A stretch of 64,000 nt of DNA from Bacteroidia bacterium (GTDB lineage: Bacteria > Bacteroidota > Bacteroidia > JADZBD01): assembly GCA_020852255.1 (NCBI GenBank), contig JADZBD010000009.1, forward strand, positions 179,839 to 243,838, read 5' to 3'. The position numbers and the translations under genes are program-made. This document shows, piece by piece, positions 53,219-61,874 of this stretch (the first letter of the stretch is position 1; each line of letters opens with the position of its first letter). The notes beneath the pieces are model-generated. The model did not search any database. It saw only the letters and a program-made list of their open reading frames with translations, and was not told the origin of the DNA.

Positions 53219-55648
53219 ATGCAAAAACGAACACTTCTCCTCCCCTTTCTTCTCCTTCTGGCATTATCCTCCGCTGCCCAGGTGCTCAACCCGGTTAAAT
53301 GGTTCTTCAGCACCCGCGATCTCGGGAACTGTGAAGTAGAGCTGATCCTGAAGGCCACCATTGACAAAGGCTGGCATCTGTATTCCCAAAAACCCGTGGA
53401 AGACGGACCTGTTCCCACCTCCTTCCAGTTCACTGCGCATCCCGGATACGAAAAAACCGGTCCCACCCAGGAAGGTAAACCCATTGTGAAGTTTGAAAAA
53501 GTGTTCGATGCCGAATTAAGTTATTTTGAACATGAAGCCATCTTTAAACAGAAAATCAAGTTAAAAACGGACAAAGAGTTTGTAGTGAAAGGCTCGCTGG
53601 AATTCATGGTATGCGACGACGGACGATGTCTTCCGCCCGAAACCATAGAATTTGAATTCAAAGTGAAGGGAAGCGCATCCTGTGTTGCCGGGAAGACCGT
53701 TCCTGAAGATCCCAACAAAACGATACCCGGCGATGATCCGAAAAATGAAGACACGAACCCTGCGCCCGACACCAGCAGCACGGTGGAAGGTTTCAAGCCT
53801 GTTGCTGTTTCCTTTTTTCCGAAGAAAAACGGAGCGAAAGAGTATGAACTGGTCGTGCGGCTGGAGCCCGATTCGCTGTGGTCCGTTCAACCGGAAGAAG
53901 TGCACCTTGAACTGGAGAACGCAGGTGCATTCACGCTGAACGGAGGCTTAACCCTCTTACCATCCAAAGACAACGCAACCGGAAAGCTCACATTTACCCA
54001 GAAGCTGACCTGGACCGGATCCGACACGGTAACACCCGGAAAACTTTCCGTTTCGCTGAATTTTAAAGCCACCGGTACCGATCCGGCCAACGGAAAGCCC
54101 GTAACACTGGTACTGAAGGAAAAACTCAGTACAAAGGCCGACATGAGCAAAGCAACCAAGGACGGAAGGGCAGCGGAAGAAGCCTCCTACTGGGTGATTT
54201 TTTTTACCGCCTTCTTCAGCGGGTTTCTGGCTTTGCTTACACCCTGCGTATTTCCCATGATACCGATGACCGTTAGTTTCTTTCTGAAAACCTCAAAGTC
54301 GAAAGCCAAAGGAATCAAGAATGCCATCCTGTACGGAATTTTCATTATTGTGATCTATGTTACGCTGGGACTTTCCATCAGCGCCATCTTCGGGTCCGAC
54401 GCACTGAATGCCCTATCCACCAATGTGTATTTCAATATCTTTTTCTTTCTGCTTCTGGTGGTTTTTGCCGCATCATTTCTCGGTGCATTTGAGATCGTGC
54501 TTCCCAGCAAATGGGTGAATGCCGCGGATAAAGGTTCCGAGCGGGGCGGCATAATCGGGATTTTTTTCATGGCTGCTACGCTGGGGCTGGTTTCCTTTTC
54601 GTGCACGGGTCCTATCATCGGCACCCTGCTGGTTCAGGCATCACAACAGGGCGGACTGGGACCCTTCTTTGGTATGTTCGGTTTTTCACTGGCCATTGCC
54701 CTGCCCTTTTCGCTGTTCGCAATTTTTCCGGGATGGCTCAATTCCATGCCAAAGTCCGGAGGCTGGCTGAATTCCGTGAAGGTGAGTCTCGGTTTTCTGG
54801 AACTCGCTCTTGCGTTTAAGTTTCTTTCCAATGCCGACCTGGTGGTTCAGGCCCACCTGCTGGAGCGCGAGATTTTTCTTTCACTCTGGATCGTTATTTT
54901 CTTCCTGTGGGGGATGTATTTACTCGGCAAGTTAAAATTGAGTCACGACAGTGACATGCCGTATCTTTCCGTAGGAAGGCTATCACTGGCCATTGGGGTA
55001 TTTTCATTTGTAGCGTACATGGTACCCGGGCTTTGGGGAGCGCCCTTAAAGATTATCGCCGCTTTTCCGCCGCCGCAGTATTACAGCGAATCGCCTTACG
55101 GCGTAGGCGGAGAAGCACCCGCTGACACGATCAAACTGCCGGAACACGCGGTGTTTGGTCCGCACAAACTGATCACGTTCCACGATTACCATCAGGCGCT
55201 GGAATACGCGCGCAGCGCAGGAAAACCCGTAATGATTGACTTTACAGGATACGCCTGTGTGAACTGCCGCCTGATGGAAGAGAATGTGTGGTCGTCGCCC
55301 AATGTGCTCAATCTCCTGAGAAAAGAAGTGGTGATTGCTTCACTGCATGTGGATGATAAAACCCTGTTACCCGAGAGCGAGCGGTACCTTTCGGCATTTG
55401 ACGGAAAAAAAATCCGTACGGTGGGAAACAAATGGAGTGATCTGCAAAAATCCAATTACGGATCCAATTCACAGCCCCAGTACATGATTCTGGATCATCA
55501 GGAGAACACCATGAACGGCGTGGCGAGTTATGAATCGCACGGACAAACGGAGAAGTTTCTCCCCTGGTTAGAAGAGGGGCTGAAACTTTTTGCAGAAAGA
55601 AAAGAATCGCCCGTATACCGGCCCCTGATGGTTAAGGCGCCTGATTAA
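53219..55648 (+). CDS. dsbD: thiol:disulfide interchange protein DsbD-like
   Basis: An 809-residue transmembrane thiol relay that carries reducing power from the cytoplasm to periplasmic partners. Signal peptide ~1-20, periplasmic alpha domain with CDDGRCLPPETIEFEF (~Cys pair at residues 132/137), then eight-ish TM helices (~330-610) carrying the membrane thiols in LLTPCVFPMIPMTVSFF and VSFSCTGPIIGTLL. The C-terminal thioredoxin-like gamma domain has the GYACVNCRLMEENVW CxxC (~683). The last 17 bp overlap the convergent gene at 55632. Confidence 0.95.
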   Translation: MQKRTLLLPFLLLLALSSAAQVLNPVKWFFSTRDLGNCEVELILKATIDKGWHLYSQKPVEDGPVPTSFQFTAHPGYEKTGPTQEGKPIVKFEKVFDAELSYFEHEAIFKQKIKLKTDKEFVVKGSLEFMVCDDGRCLPPETIEFEFKVKGSASCVAGKTVPEDPNKTIPGDDPKNEDTNPAPDTSSTVEGFKPVAVSFFPKKNGAKEYELVVRLEPDSLWSVQPEEVHLELENAGAFTLNGGLTLLPSKDNATGKLTFTQKLTWTGSDTVTPGKLSVSLNFKATGTDPANGKPVTLVLKEKLSTKADMSKATKDGRAAEEASYWVIFFTAFFSGFLALLTPCVFPMIPMTVSFFLKTSKSKAKGIKNAILYGIFIIVIYVTLGLSISAIFGSDALNALSTNVYFNIFFFLLLVVFAASFLGAFEIVLPSKWVNAADKGSERGGIIGIFFMAATLGLVSFSCTGPIIGTLLVQASQQGGLGPFFGMFGFSLAIALPFSLFAIFPGWLNSMPKSGGWLNSVKVSLGFLELALAFKFLSNADLVVQAHLLEREIFLSLWIVIFFLWGMYLLGKLKLSHDSDMPYLSVGRLSLAIGVFSFVAYMVPGLWGAPLKIIAAFPPPQYYSESPYGVGGEAPADTIKLPEHAVFGPHKLITFHDYHQALEYARSAGKPVMIDFTGYACVNCRLMEENVWSSPNVLNLLRKEVVIASLHVDDKTLLPESERYLSAFDGKKIRTVGNKWSDLQKSNYGSNSQPQYMILDHQENTMNGVASYESHGQTEKFLPWLEEGLKLFAERKESPVYRPLMVKAPD

Positions 55649-56126
55649 GCTTGCAACCCAGGCATTCATCCACACCGGGCTCCGGCGCTTTTTCATATGC
55701 CTTTTTCTTGGCTTTCAGCTTTTTGATGAAGATCACGTTGATCAGCTGATCATCATCGGTAACCAGTGTGGTTGAAATGCCGTTTACGATCTTGATATCG
55801 TTGGTAACCTGGTTTTTCTCGTTGTGTTTATATTTCTTTTCGAGCGGTTCGTAAGTGCCACCCTCAAAACGCATCCAGATTCCGGTAATTTTTCCGTTTT
55901 TCACCTCCACTTTACCGTTAAAACATTCCGCTTTTGTACCCCGGCGAAAGGTGATGATGATCTGGTCGTGCGAACCATCCTCCACCTCCTCTGCTCCCCT
56001 TTCTTCGAAGAGTTTTGCCCATTTAAGGTAGCAGTTAGAAGGTGTTTCGTCCTTTTCCTTTGTTTGAGCGGAAGCAGTGAGCATTCCGAAAGAAGTGAAA
56101 AGCAGAAGCAGTAATACAGGTCTCAT
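55632..56126 (-). CDS. secreted 164-residue protein of unknown function
   Basis: 164 residues with signal peptide (MRPVLLLLLFTSFGMLTASAQ) and a basic beta-rich body (IIITFRRGTKAECFNGKVEV, ISTTLVTDDDQLINVIFIKKLKAKKKAYEK). A Cys pair in VDECLGCKL near the C-terminus could bind a metal. I do not recognise the family. Convergent with dsbD, overlapping its last 17 bp. Confidence 0.7.
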   Translation of the reverse strand: MRPVLLLLLFTSFGMLTASAQTKEKDETPSNCYLKWAKLFEERGAEEVEDGSHDQIIITFRRGTKAECFNGKVEVKNGKITGIWMRFEGGTYEPLEKKYKHNEKNQVTNDIKIVNGISTTLVTDDDQLINVIFIKKLKAKKKAYEKAPEPGVDECLGCKLNQAP

Positions 56127-56218
56127 AATGATCAGGTTTGCCGGTTAAAAGTAGGAATAGTTCATCAATCCTGAAACACCGCGAAATTTCAGTAATTTTA
56201 CGCCCATACACTTTCAAA

Positions 56219-56800
56219 ATGAGTGCCAATCTGGTAAAAACCATCCTGGAAGACGCAGAAAAGGCCTTGGCGGGCTTTCAAGCCGACCCTGAAAATCACC
56301 GGCGTATTGCCGCGGCAGGGGAGCTGATGGTGAGCGCCATTGGTGCCGGGAAAAAGATCATTTCCTGTGGAAACGGGGGCTCTATGTGCGACGCCATGCA
56401 CTTTGCCGAAGAGCTGAGCGGGAGGTTCCGGGCCGATCGCAAAGCCCTGCCTGCAGTATCCATATCAGATCCCTCCCACCTCAGTTGTGTAGGAAACGAT
56501 TACGGTTTTGAATTTGTGTTTTCCAGGTATGTAGAAGCACTGGGGCATGAAGGCGATGTGCTGCTGGCCATTACCACCAGCGGCAACTCCGCCAATGTAG
56601 TTCGTGCGATGGAAGCGGCGAAAAAAAAGAAGATGCAGGTGGTGGGATTAACCGGGAAGGACGGAGGGAAGGCCGCTGCGCTGTGCGACATTGAAATACG
56701 GGCTCCCTACAGCGGGTATGCCGACCGCGCACAGGAAATACACATCAAAGTAATACACTGCCTGATCCAGCTTATTGAAGCAGGAGCAGGAAATAAATAA
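56219..56800 (+). CDS. gmhA: sedoheptulose 7-phosphate isomerase (SIS domain)
   Basis: Converts sedoheptulose 7-phosphate to D-glycero-D-manno-heptose 7-phosphate, the first step to the LPS core heptose. Start ATG 56219 ([17 protein letters not shown]), 193 residues. SIS motifs [19 protein letters not shown] (~51), [14 protein letters not shown] (~115) and the C-terminal [16 protein letters not shown] with conserved Glu/His are those of GmhA. A possible promoter TAATTTTA is at 56193-56200. Confidence 0.93.
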   Translation: MSANLVKTILEDAEKALAGFQADPENHRRIAAAGELMVSAIGAGKKIISCGNGGSMCDAMHFAEELSGRFRADRKALPAVSISDPSHLSCVGNDYGFEFVFSRYVEALGHEGDVLLAITTSGNSANVVRAMEAAKKKKMQVVGLTGKDGGKAAALCDIEIRAPYSGYADRAQEIHIKVIHCLIQLIEAGAGNK

Positions 56801-56827
56801 TCAATTACACGCTCTAAAAACTGTTCT

Positions 56828-57955
56828 ATGAAAATTAAATTACTTGCGCTTGTTCTGGTGGCAGGCATTTTTGCAACACAGGCTCAAACGGCAAACTTCA
56901 GCTACACCGGCACCATGCAAACCTGGGTAGTTCCGGCAAATGTGTACAGCGTTACCATTGATGTAAGGGGCGCACAAGGAGGCAGTGCCACAAACCTGAA
57001 CCAGATGCCCACGGTAGGAAACGGAGGATTGGGCGGACAAGTACTTGCTACAATTGCCGTTAATCCGGGCGATATTCTGAATATTTTTGTAGGAGGAACC
57101 GGCGATTCAGACGGGTTAACACTAAGTTGTTTTAATGCTGCCGGAGGATACAACGGAGGCGGAACCGGGAAAGGCGGATACAATTCATACAATTATAATG
57201 CAGGAGGCGGAGGCGGTGCCAGCGACATTCGGTTGAACGGCAGTGCACTGGCCGACCGGATTTTTGTTGCCGGCGGAGGCGGAGGCGGCTGTTGTTCCGG
57301 ATGTACAGGAGCCGGCACAGACGGCGGCGCCGGAGGAGGCCTGAACGGAGGAGACGGACAGAATTCCTCCTGTTGCGTTAACCAGAATAACGGCAAAGGC
57401 GGAACCCAGTCTATAGGCGGAGCACCCGGCGCATGGTGCGGTTCCTGCACCAATGCCACCTCCGGTTTGCTTGGAACAGGCGGGCGCGGGCAGGATTCAG
57501 CATCTTGCAGCGGCGGTGTAACCTGTGGAAGCGGTGGAGGCGGCGGAGGCGGATATTACGGAGGCGGAGGAGGAGGTAACGGACCCGGCGGAGGAGGAAG
57601 TAATTATGCCAGCCCGAATGCTACTGCTGTTACCCATAACCAGGGTGTGAATACAGGAAACGGTTCGGTGACCATTACTTACAGTGTGAGCACAGGCATT
57701 CAGCCGTTCACCTCAGCAGACGGAACAGCAGGCATCTATCCCAATCCGTTCAGCAATACGCTAACAGTACAGCACGGCCAGTACGGATACCCTGTTGTGA
57801 TCAGTGTTCTGAACATGCTGGGAGAAGAAGTATATAAAACCTCCTCCGGCGCGGCGCAAACCGAAATGGATCTTACCTCGCTGCCGGCAGGCATTTACCA
57901 GGTAAAAATTCATTTCCGCGATCACAGTGAAGTCCGGAAGGTGGTAAAACGCTGA
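56828..57955 (+). CDS. glycine-rich T9SS-secreted protein
   Basis: 375 residues, signal peptide 1-20 (ending ATQAQ). Residues ~22-290 are a glycine-rich domain of the lectin/receptor-like type, with ordered strands (WVVPANVYSVTIDVRGAQGG, VLATIAVNPGDILNIFVGG) interrupted by GGGGG-type loops and several Cys. The last ~80 residues form a type A T9SS sorting domain (IYPNPFSNTLTVQHG ... GIYQVKIHFRDHSEVRKVVKR). Likely a surface adhesin or structural protein. Confidence 0.85.
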   Translation: MKIKLLALVLVAGIFATQAQTANFSYTGTMQTWVVPANVYSVTIDVRGAQGGSATNLNQMPTVGNGGLGGQVLATIAVNPGDILNIFVGGTGDSDGLTLSCFNAAGGYNGGGTGKGGYNSYNYNAGGGGGASDIRLNGSALADRIFVAGGGGGGCCSGCTGAGTDGGAGGGLNGGDGQNSSCCVNQNNGKGGTQSIGGAPGAWCGSCTNATSGLLGTGGRGQDSASCSGGVTCGSGGGGGGGYYGGGGGGNGPGGGGSNYASPNATAVTHNQGVNTGNGSVTITYSVSTGIQPFTSADGTAGIYPNPFSNTLTVQHGQYGYPVVISVLNMLGEEVYKTSSGAAQTEMDLTSLPAGIYQVKIHFRDHSEVRKVVKR

Positions 57956-58019
57956 ATGTAGTTTTAATTCAGAACTTCCCGCGCGTAGGTAGCTGCTCTA
58001 CCTTGCAGGCAAAAAGAAA

Positions 58020-59558
58020 ATGCTTGTAAAGACTTTCGGAGCGGCCATACATGGCATTCGCGCGACCATCATTACTGTAGAAACAGACATTACCATCGGC
58101 ACGGGCCTCACCATTGTAGGCTTGCCGGATGCCGCCATACGCGAGAGCCAGCAGCGGGTAGATGCCGCATTAAAGAATGCCGGATACCGGATACCCGGAA
58201 AGAAGATCGTAATTAATATGGCGCCGGCGGATATCCGCAAAGAAGGAGCGTCCTACGATCTGACCATAGCGGTAGGCATTATGGCCGCCAATGAAAACAT
58301 ACCGGCGGATAAGCTGGCGGGTCACCTGATCATGGGAGAGCTTTCCCTCGACGGCACGCTGCAGCCCATCCGCGGCGTGCTTCCCATTGCGATCAATGCC
58401 ATGGAATCCGGTTTTTCAGGTATTATTCTGCCACGCTTAAACGCACCGGAGGCCGCGGTAGTAGGCAACCTGAAAGTGTATGGGGTAGACACCCTTGCCG
58501 AGGTGCTGGAATTTCTGGAAGGAAAATCCGAACTAAAAGATCTCTCGGTAGACATTGAAAAAGAATTTGCCGACAAGGTAGGAAAGTCGCAGGTAGATTT
58601 TTCAGAAGTAAAAGGACAGGAGAACATCAAACGCGCCATGGAGATTGCCGCGGCCGGCGGGCACAATGTAATTCTCATTGGTCCGCCCGGCGCAGGAAAG
58701 ACCATGCTGGCCAAGCGGCTTCCGACCATTCTGCCACCGCTCACACTACAGGAATCGCTGGAGACCACCAAGATTCATTCCGTAGCGGGGAAGACGGGCA
58801 AGAACATGGCGTTGATCACAGAGCGGCCGTTCCGTTCGCCCCATCATACCATTTCCGACGTTGCGTTGGTGGGCGGAGGAAGCTTTCCGCAGCCGGGGGA
58901 AATTTCACTGGCACATAACGGTGTATTATTTCTTGACGAACTGCCAGAATTCAAGCGGCAGGTATTAGAAGTGATGCGGCAGCCGCTGGAAGACCGGGTA
59001 GTTACGATTTCCCGGGCGCGGTTTTCGGTAGAATATCCGGCGAGTTTTATGCTGGTAGCGAGCATGAACCCCTGTCCGTGTGGATTTTTCAATCATCCCG
59101 AAAAAGAATGCCATTGTAACAGCGGCGTAGTGCAGAAATACCTGAACCGGATTTCCGGTCCCTTACTGGACCGCATAGACATACATGTAGAAGTTACCCC
59201 GGTTCCATTCAGCGAGTTATCGCGGGCGCGGCCATCGGAGAGCAGTGCCGAAGTACGCGACCGGGTTATTGCAGCTCGGAAGATACAGCAGGAGCGATTC
59301 AGAAACGAGGCAGGCATTTATTCCAATGCACAGATGAGCACGAAGCAGTTGCAGCAGGTATGTAAGATAGACGATGCGGGGAAGGCGCTGATGCAAACGG
59401 CGATGCAGAAGCTCGGATTATCAGCGCGCGCGTACGACCGCATTTTGAAGGTATCGCGCACGATTGCGGATCTGGACAGTTCAGCGGTAATAGCAACGAG
59501 TCATTTAGCAGAAGCGATACAGTACCGGAGTTTAGACCGTGAGAACTGGGCAGGGTAA
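58020..59558 (+). CDS. comM: ComM-like Mg-chelatase-family AAA+ ATPase
   Basis: A 512-residue YifB/ComM protein. ComM is a hexameric helicase that drives branch migration during natural-transformation recombination. The N-terminal Lon-like domain (~20-150, [39 protein letters not shown] in part) precedes the ATPase with Walker [17 protein letters not shown] (~217), [17 protein letters not shown], Walker [11 protein letters not shown], and the C4-type stretch [18 protein letters not shown] (~354), a zinc-like ComM feature. It ends 48 bp before the recombinase gene, same strand. Confidence 0.93.
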   Translation: MLVKTFGAAIHGIRATIITVETDITIGTGLTIVGLPDAAIRESQQRVDAALKNAGYRIPGKKIVINMAPADIRKEGASYDLTIAVGIMAANENIPADKLAGHLIMGELSLDGTLQPIRGVLPIAINAMESGFSGIILPRLNAPEAAVVGNLKVYGVDTLAEVLEFLEGKSELKDLSVDIEKEFADKVGKSQVDFSEVKGQENIKRAMEIAAAGGHNVILIGPPGAGKTMLAKRLPTILPPLTLQESLETTKIHSVAGKTGKNMALITERPFRSPHHTISDVALVGGGSFPQPGEISLAHNGVLFLDELPEFKRQVLEVMRQPLEDRVVTISRARFSVEYPASFMLVASMNPCPCGFFNHPEKECHCNSGVVQKYLNRISGPLLDRIDIHVEVTPVPFSELSRARPSESSAEVRDRVIAARKIQQERFRNEAGIYSNAQMSTKQLQQVCKIDDAGKALMQTAMQKLGLSARAYDRILKVSRTIADLDSSAVIATSHLAEAIQYRSLDRENWAG

Positions 59559-59606
59559 TACCGAACCGCGCACAGGTAGAGACCATTAGCATTAGAAGAA
59601 AGAAGA

Positions 59607-60800
59607 ATGGAGAACATCACATTAAGCATAGAGAAATACCATGGCAACTGGCGGCTGTTTGCAGATTTCAGGTATAATTTAGAGTTGCTAAGGATCATTA
59701 AGGAAGTACCGGGAGCGCAGTGGAGCCGGACGAAGAAGAAGTGGCATTTTAATTTAAGCCGGCAGGTAGTAGAGTTGCTGGCGCAGAAATTAGAGGGGCG
59801 GGCCATGCTGGACGTATCAGGGCTGGAAGAACAATGGAAGGAGCAAGAAGAAAACAAGGACCGGGCCGCGCCGGGCGAATCCCTGCGGGAGTTGCAAGCA
59901 CCCACCCTTTCCCGGGCCGATCCGGGTTCACACCAAGTTGCATTGAGGGCATACGAAGAATTATTACGATTAAAGAATTACAGTCCGAACACGATCCGGG
60001 CCTATAAGTCTCTATTCATTATTTTTTTAAAAAACTTTCCCTGCCGGAAGCCCAGCAGCATCCGGCAATCAGAGATTATGGATTTCATGGTACACGAGCG
60101 CAGCAGGAGGAACTGGAGCAGCACCTTACAGAACCAGATGATAAACGCCATTAAGTTTTTCTACGAGAAGCTTTTGAAGCGAGATGCGCAGATGTATGAA
60201 TTGCCGCGGGCGAGGAAGGAGTTCAGGTTACCGACGGTATTTTCGGAAGATGAGCTCAGGCGTATCATACTGGCGGCGGGGAATTTGAAGCACAGGGCGA
60301 TGTTATGCCTGGCTTATTCAGCGGGGCTTAGGATCAGCGAGATCATAAACCTGAAGATGGAGGACATAGACAGAGACCGGATGGTAATTACGATTCGTCA
60401 GGCCAAGGGGAGGAAAGATCGTCAGGTGATGTTAAGTTCCGTTCTGTTAGCGTTATTAGAAGAGTACTATAAACAGGAGAAGAAGAAGCCGGAGGTTTAT
60501 TTATTTGAAGGGCAGTATGCAGGGCAGTACAGCAGGCGGAGTTTAGAGAAGGTGATGATGGCGGCGAAGAAGAAAGCGGGAGTAAAGAAGCGTGGGAGCA
60601 TTCACGCCCTGCGGCACAGTTTTGCGACACACTTATTAGAAGGGGGCACGGACCTATTCGCCATAAAGGAGTTATTAGGGCACAGCAGTATAAAAACGAC
60701 ACTCATCTACGCCCACGTAAGCAGGCAGCACCTATCGAAGGTTCAGAGTCCGTTAGACAAGTTAGTATCGGGCAGCACAAAAAAGCTTGGTGACAAATAG
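59607..60800 (+). CDS. tyrosine recombinase with HARP-like N-terminus; candidate cassette integrase
   Basis: A 397-residue site-specific recombinase. Catalytic residues all visible: Arg242 (SAGLRISEI), Lys267 (AKGRKDRQV), His333/Arg336 (HALRHSF), His359 (LLGHSS) and nucleophile Tyr368 (LIYAHV); a SAM-like core-binding domain is at ~108-200. Lys267 to His333 is 66 residues, like XerC/D and without the extra helix that classical IntI integrases carry there. The first ~65 residues (LFADFRYNLELLRIIKEVPG, WSRTKKKWHFNL) resemble HARP-type ssDNA/junction-binding domains. The C-terminus (KVQSPLDKL) also resembles IntI ends. It lies 90 bp upstream of the first cassette junction and points into the array; I infer it makes the cassette insertions. 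Confidence 0.85.
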   Translation: MENITLSIEKYHGNWRLFADFRYNLELLRIIKEVPGAQWSRTKKKWHFNLSRQVVELLAQKLEGRAMLDVSGLEEQWKEQEENKDRAAPGESLRELQAPTLSRADPGSHQVALRAYEELLRLKNYSPNTIRAYKSLFIIFLKNFPCRKPSSIRQSEIMDFMVHERSRRNWSSTLQNQMINAIKFFYEKLLKRDAQMYELPRARKEFRLPTVFSEDELRRIILAAGNLKHRAMLCLAYSAGLRISEIINLKMEDIDRDRMVITIRQAKGRKDRQVMLSSVLLALLEEYYKQEKKKPEVYLFEGQYAGQYSRRSLEKVMMAAKKKAGVKKRGSIHALRHSFATHLLEGGTDLFAIKELLGHSSIKTTLIYAHVSRQHLSKVQSPLDKLVSGSTKKLGDK

Positions 60801-60836
60801 TGGGTAGATATTTTTGATCTTTGGGCAGATATTTTT
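60801..60836 (+). repeat. two 15-bp direct repeats upstream of attI-like junction
   Basis: TGGGTAGATATTTTT (60801-60815) and TGGGCAGATATTTTT (60822-60836), 14/15 identical and offset by 21 bp, about two helical turns. They start directly after the recombinase stop and lie 54 bp before the first G^TTA junction; they could be recombinase or regulator binding sites, like the DR1/DR2 repeats of attI1. Confidence 0.7.
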
Positions 60837-60843
60837 ATATTTG
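60813..60843 (+). promoter_or_regulatory. strong promoter into the cassette array (Pc-like)
   Basis: TTTG (60813-60816), 19-bp spacer, TATATTTG (60836-60843): both consensus Bacteroidota boxes with ideal spacing. Transcription would start near 60848-60850, about 40 bp before the first cassette, and so drive the promoterless cassette genes, like Pc in classical integrons. It overlaps the direct repeats. Confidence 0.75.
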
Positions 60844-60889
60844 ACTGGTCATCAACGCATTTCATTATACCCATGCACGCATAATAATT

Positions 60890-60898
60890 GTTAAGCAT
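60890..60898 (+). other. attI-like first cassette junction
   Basis: GTTAAGCAT: the core GTTAAGC fits the integron consensus GTTRRRY at every position. The complement of these nine bases is found exactly as ATGCTTAAC at 61188-61196, in the attC-like site that ends the first cassette. Recombination is inferred between G60890 and TT. Confidence 0.75.
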
Positions 60899-61290
60899 CA
60901 GTCCTTCCCTCACCCACTACCCTACCAGGTCGCAGACACCGGCGCACAGGCCCGCTTTTTGAAGCTCAGGCGGGTGATTTGACCAGCGGTGGACGATCGC
61001 GCCGTACAGGCCTGCTATTCAAAGCCCGGGGGGGGGGGTAATTTAACCAGCGATGGACGGGCCCGGGAGAGATGATGGCCATGTTCTCCGGATCTATAGA
61101 GGTTTGCATACCCGCCTGATCTCCATAAAGCAAGGGGGACGCTGTGGACGGGCAGCGTTTGGCCGGAAGCCGCAAAGAAAAGGACCAATGCTTAACAGCG
61201 GGCTTACGCCATGCGGCACGTAAGTTGACTATTTTGTAAATTAGGCGTGCCGCACGAAACCGCCTGTGGGCGGTCGTAAGCCCGCGGGCG
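60891..61290 (+). mobile_element. integron-like cassette 1 (400 bp, apparently non-coding)
   Basis: Runs from TTAAGCAT to the last G of its attC. No convincing gene is present: the only plus ORF of note (61053-61223, 56 codons) runs into the attC stem, and a minus ORF at 60966-61313 crosses the cassette boundary. It contains two degenerate ~55-60 bp direct repeats and a G11 run. It may carry a regulatory or structural RNA, or be a decayed cassette. The 594 bp between the recombinase stop (60800) and the next gene start (61395) are accounted for by the promoter, the direct repeats, this cassette and the leader of cassette 2. Confidence 0.75.
60942..61059 (+). repeat. imperfect tandem repeat and G11 run in cassette 1
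   Basis: Copy 1, 60942-60995, runs GCGCACAGGCCCGC ... CCAGCGGTGGACG; copy 2, 60999-61059, runs GCGCCGTACAGGCC ... CCAGCGATGGACG. The shared frame is GCGC-ACAGGCC-GCT...AATTT-ACCAGCG-TGGACG. Copy 2 includes an uninterrupted run of 11 G at 61028-61038, a likely slippage-prone site. Confidence 0.75.
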
Positions 61291-61296
61291 TTATGG
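61188..61296 (+). other. attC-like site 1
   Basis: R'' ATGCTTAAC (61188-61196); outer stem GCGGGCTTACG (61198-61208) pairs perfectly with CGTAAGCCCGC (61275-61285); inner stem CATGCGGCACG (61210-61220) pairs 10/11 with CGTGCCGCACG (61246-61256); R' GTTATGG (61290-61296). An extra hairpin ACCGCC-TGT-GGGCGGT (61259-61274) sits in the right arm between the stems. The R'' is the exact complement of its own cassette start at 60890. Confidence 0.85.
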
Positions 61297-61394
61297 GCAA
61301 GTTTAAAGGACATAGCGGACAGACGAGAGAACCACCGACATTTGACGGGACAGTTTTAAAATTGAAAATTATTAACAAGACAAAAAAATATAAT

Positions 61395-61874
61395 ATGAAA
61401 AAAATAATTCCGCAGACAATAATTTTAGCGACATCGCTACTTATTTCTTCTTGTGGCTCCAATAGCGACAAGACCAATCAGCAGACAAGTAATACGAGTA
61501 CGGAAAATACTCAACAAAAAACTGAATCCACCCCGCCACAAGAAACACAAATCCAAAAGAAAATTGAAACTGAATGGGTTAAAATCAAATCTTGGAAAGG
61601 CACTGGAATAAAAAAGACAGAGAAATTTACAATTAAGGAAGGAGATTGGAGAATTGTGTGGAATTTTAGTTCGCCACAGGACATGACAGTTTTTCAAATT
61701 GCATATTATAAGTCTGGTTCTGAAGAACCAGAAGATTATGTTGCAAATGTTTCTAACGAACTCAAGGGTGGCGACACATCCTACGTTCACACAACAGGTG
61801 AATTTTATCTTGAAATGAATGCAGCGAATTGTAATTGGAAAGTTTCCATTGAGGAGGAAAAAGAAAAAAAATGA
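61395..61874 (+). CDS. cassette-borne lipoprotein
   Basis: 159 residues from ATG 61395 (MKKIIPQTIILATSLLISSC); the longer frame from 61266 would cross the cassette boundary. Signal with lipobox LISSC, then a Thr/Gln/Ser-rich linker (~23-60) and a compact domain (~65-150: KIETEWVKIKSWKGTGIKKT, EGDWRIVWNFSSPQDMTVFQ, GEFYLEMNAANCNWKVSIEE). This resembles small periplasmic beta-sandwich lipoproteins; I recognise no named family. Its stop overlaps the next start (ATGA at 61871-61874). Confidence 0.8.
   Translation: MKKIIPQTIILATSLLISSCGSNSDKTNQQTSNTSTENTQQKTESTPPQETQIQKKIETEWVKIKSWKGTGIKKTEKFTIKEGDWRIVWNFSSPQDMTVFQIAYYKSGSEEPEDYVANVSNELKGGDTSYVHTTGEFYLEMNAANCNWKVSIEEEKEKK

Noticed and set aside
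57987..58003. AGGTAG-CTGCT-CTACCT hairpin before comM as terminator
   Set aside because: Six-base-pair stem without a T-tract; may be a chance palindrome.
59607..60800. Classical integron integrase IntI
   Set aside because: The Lys-to-His spacing is Xer-like and the IntI-specific extra helix is missing; I therefore call it a tyrosine recombinase with inferred cassette role.
60942..61059. CRISPR array
   Set aside because: Only two unequal, imperfect copies with no uniform spacer and no cas genes; a tandem repeat.
61053..61223. 56-residue plus-strand ORF in cassette 1
   Set aside because: It begins in the repeat and reads through the attC stem to a stop at 61223, so its end is dictated by the recombination site rather than by coding sequence; no motif.
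60966..61313. 115-residue minus-strand ORF over cassette 1
   Set aside because: It crosses the cassette boundary and both attC arms, its residues are low-complexity (Arg/Pro/Ala-rich) and it has no signal or motif; composition shadow.
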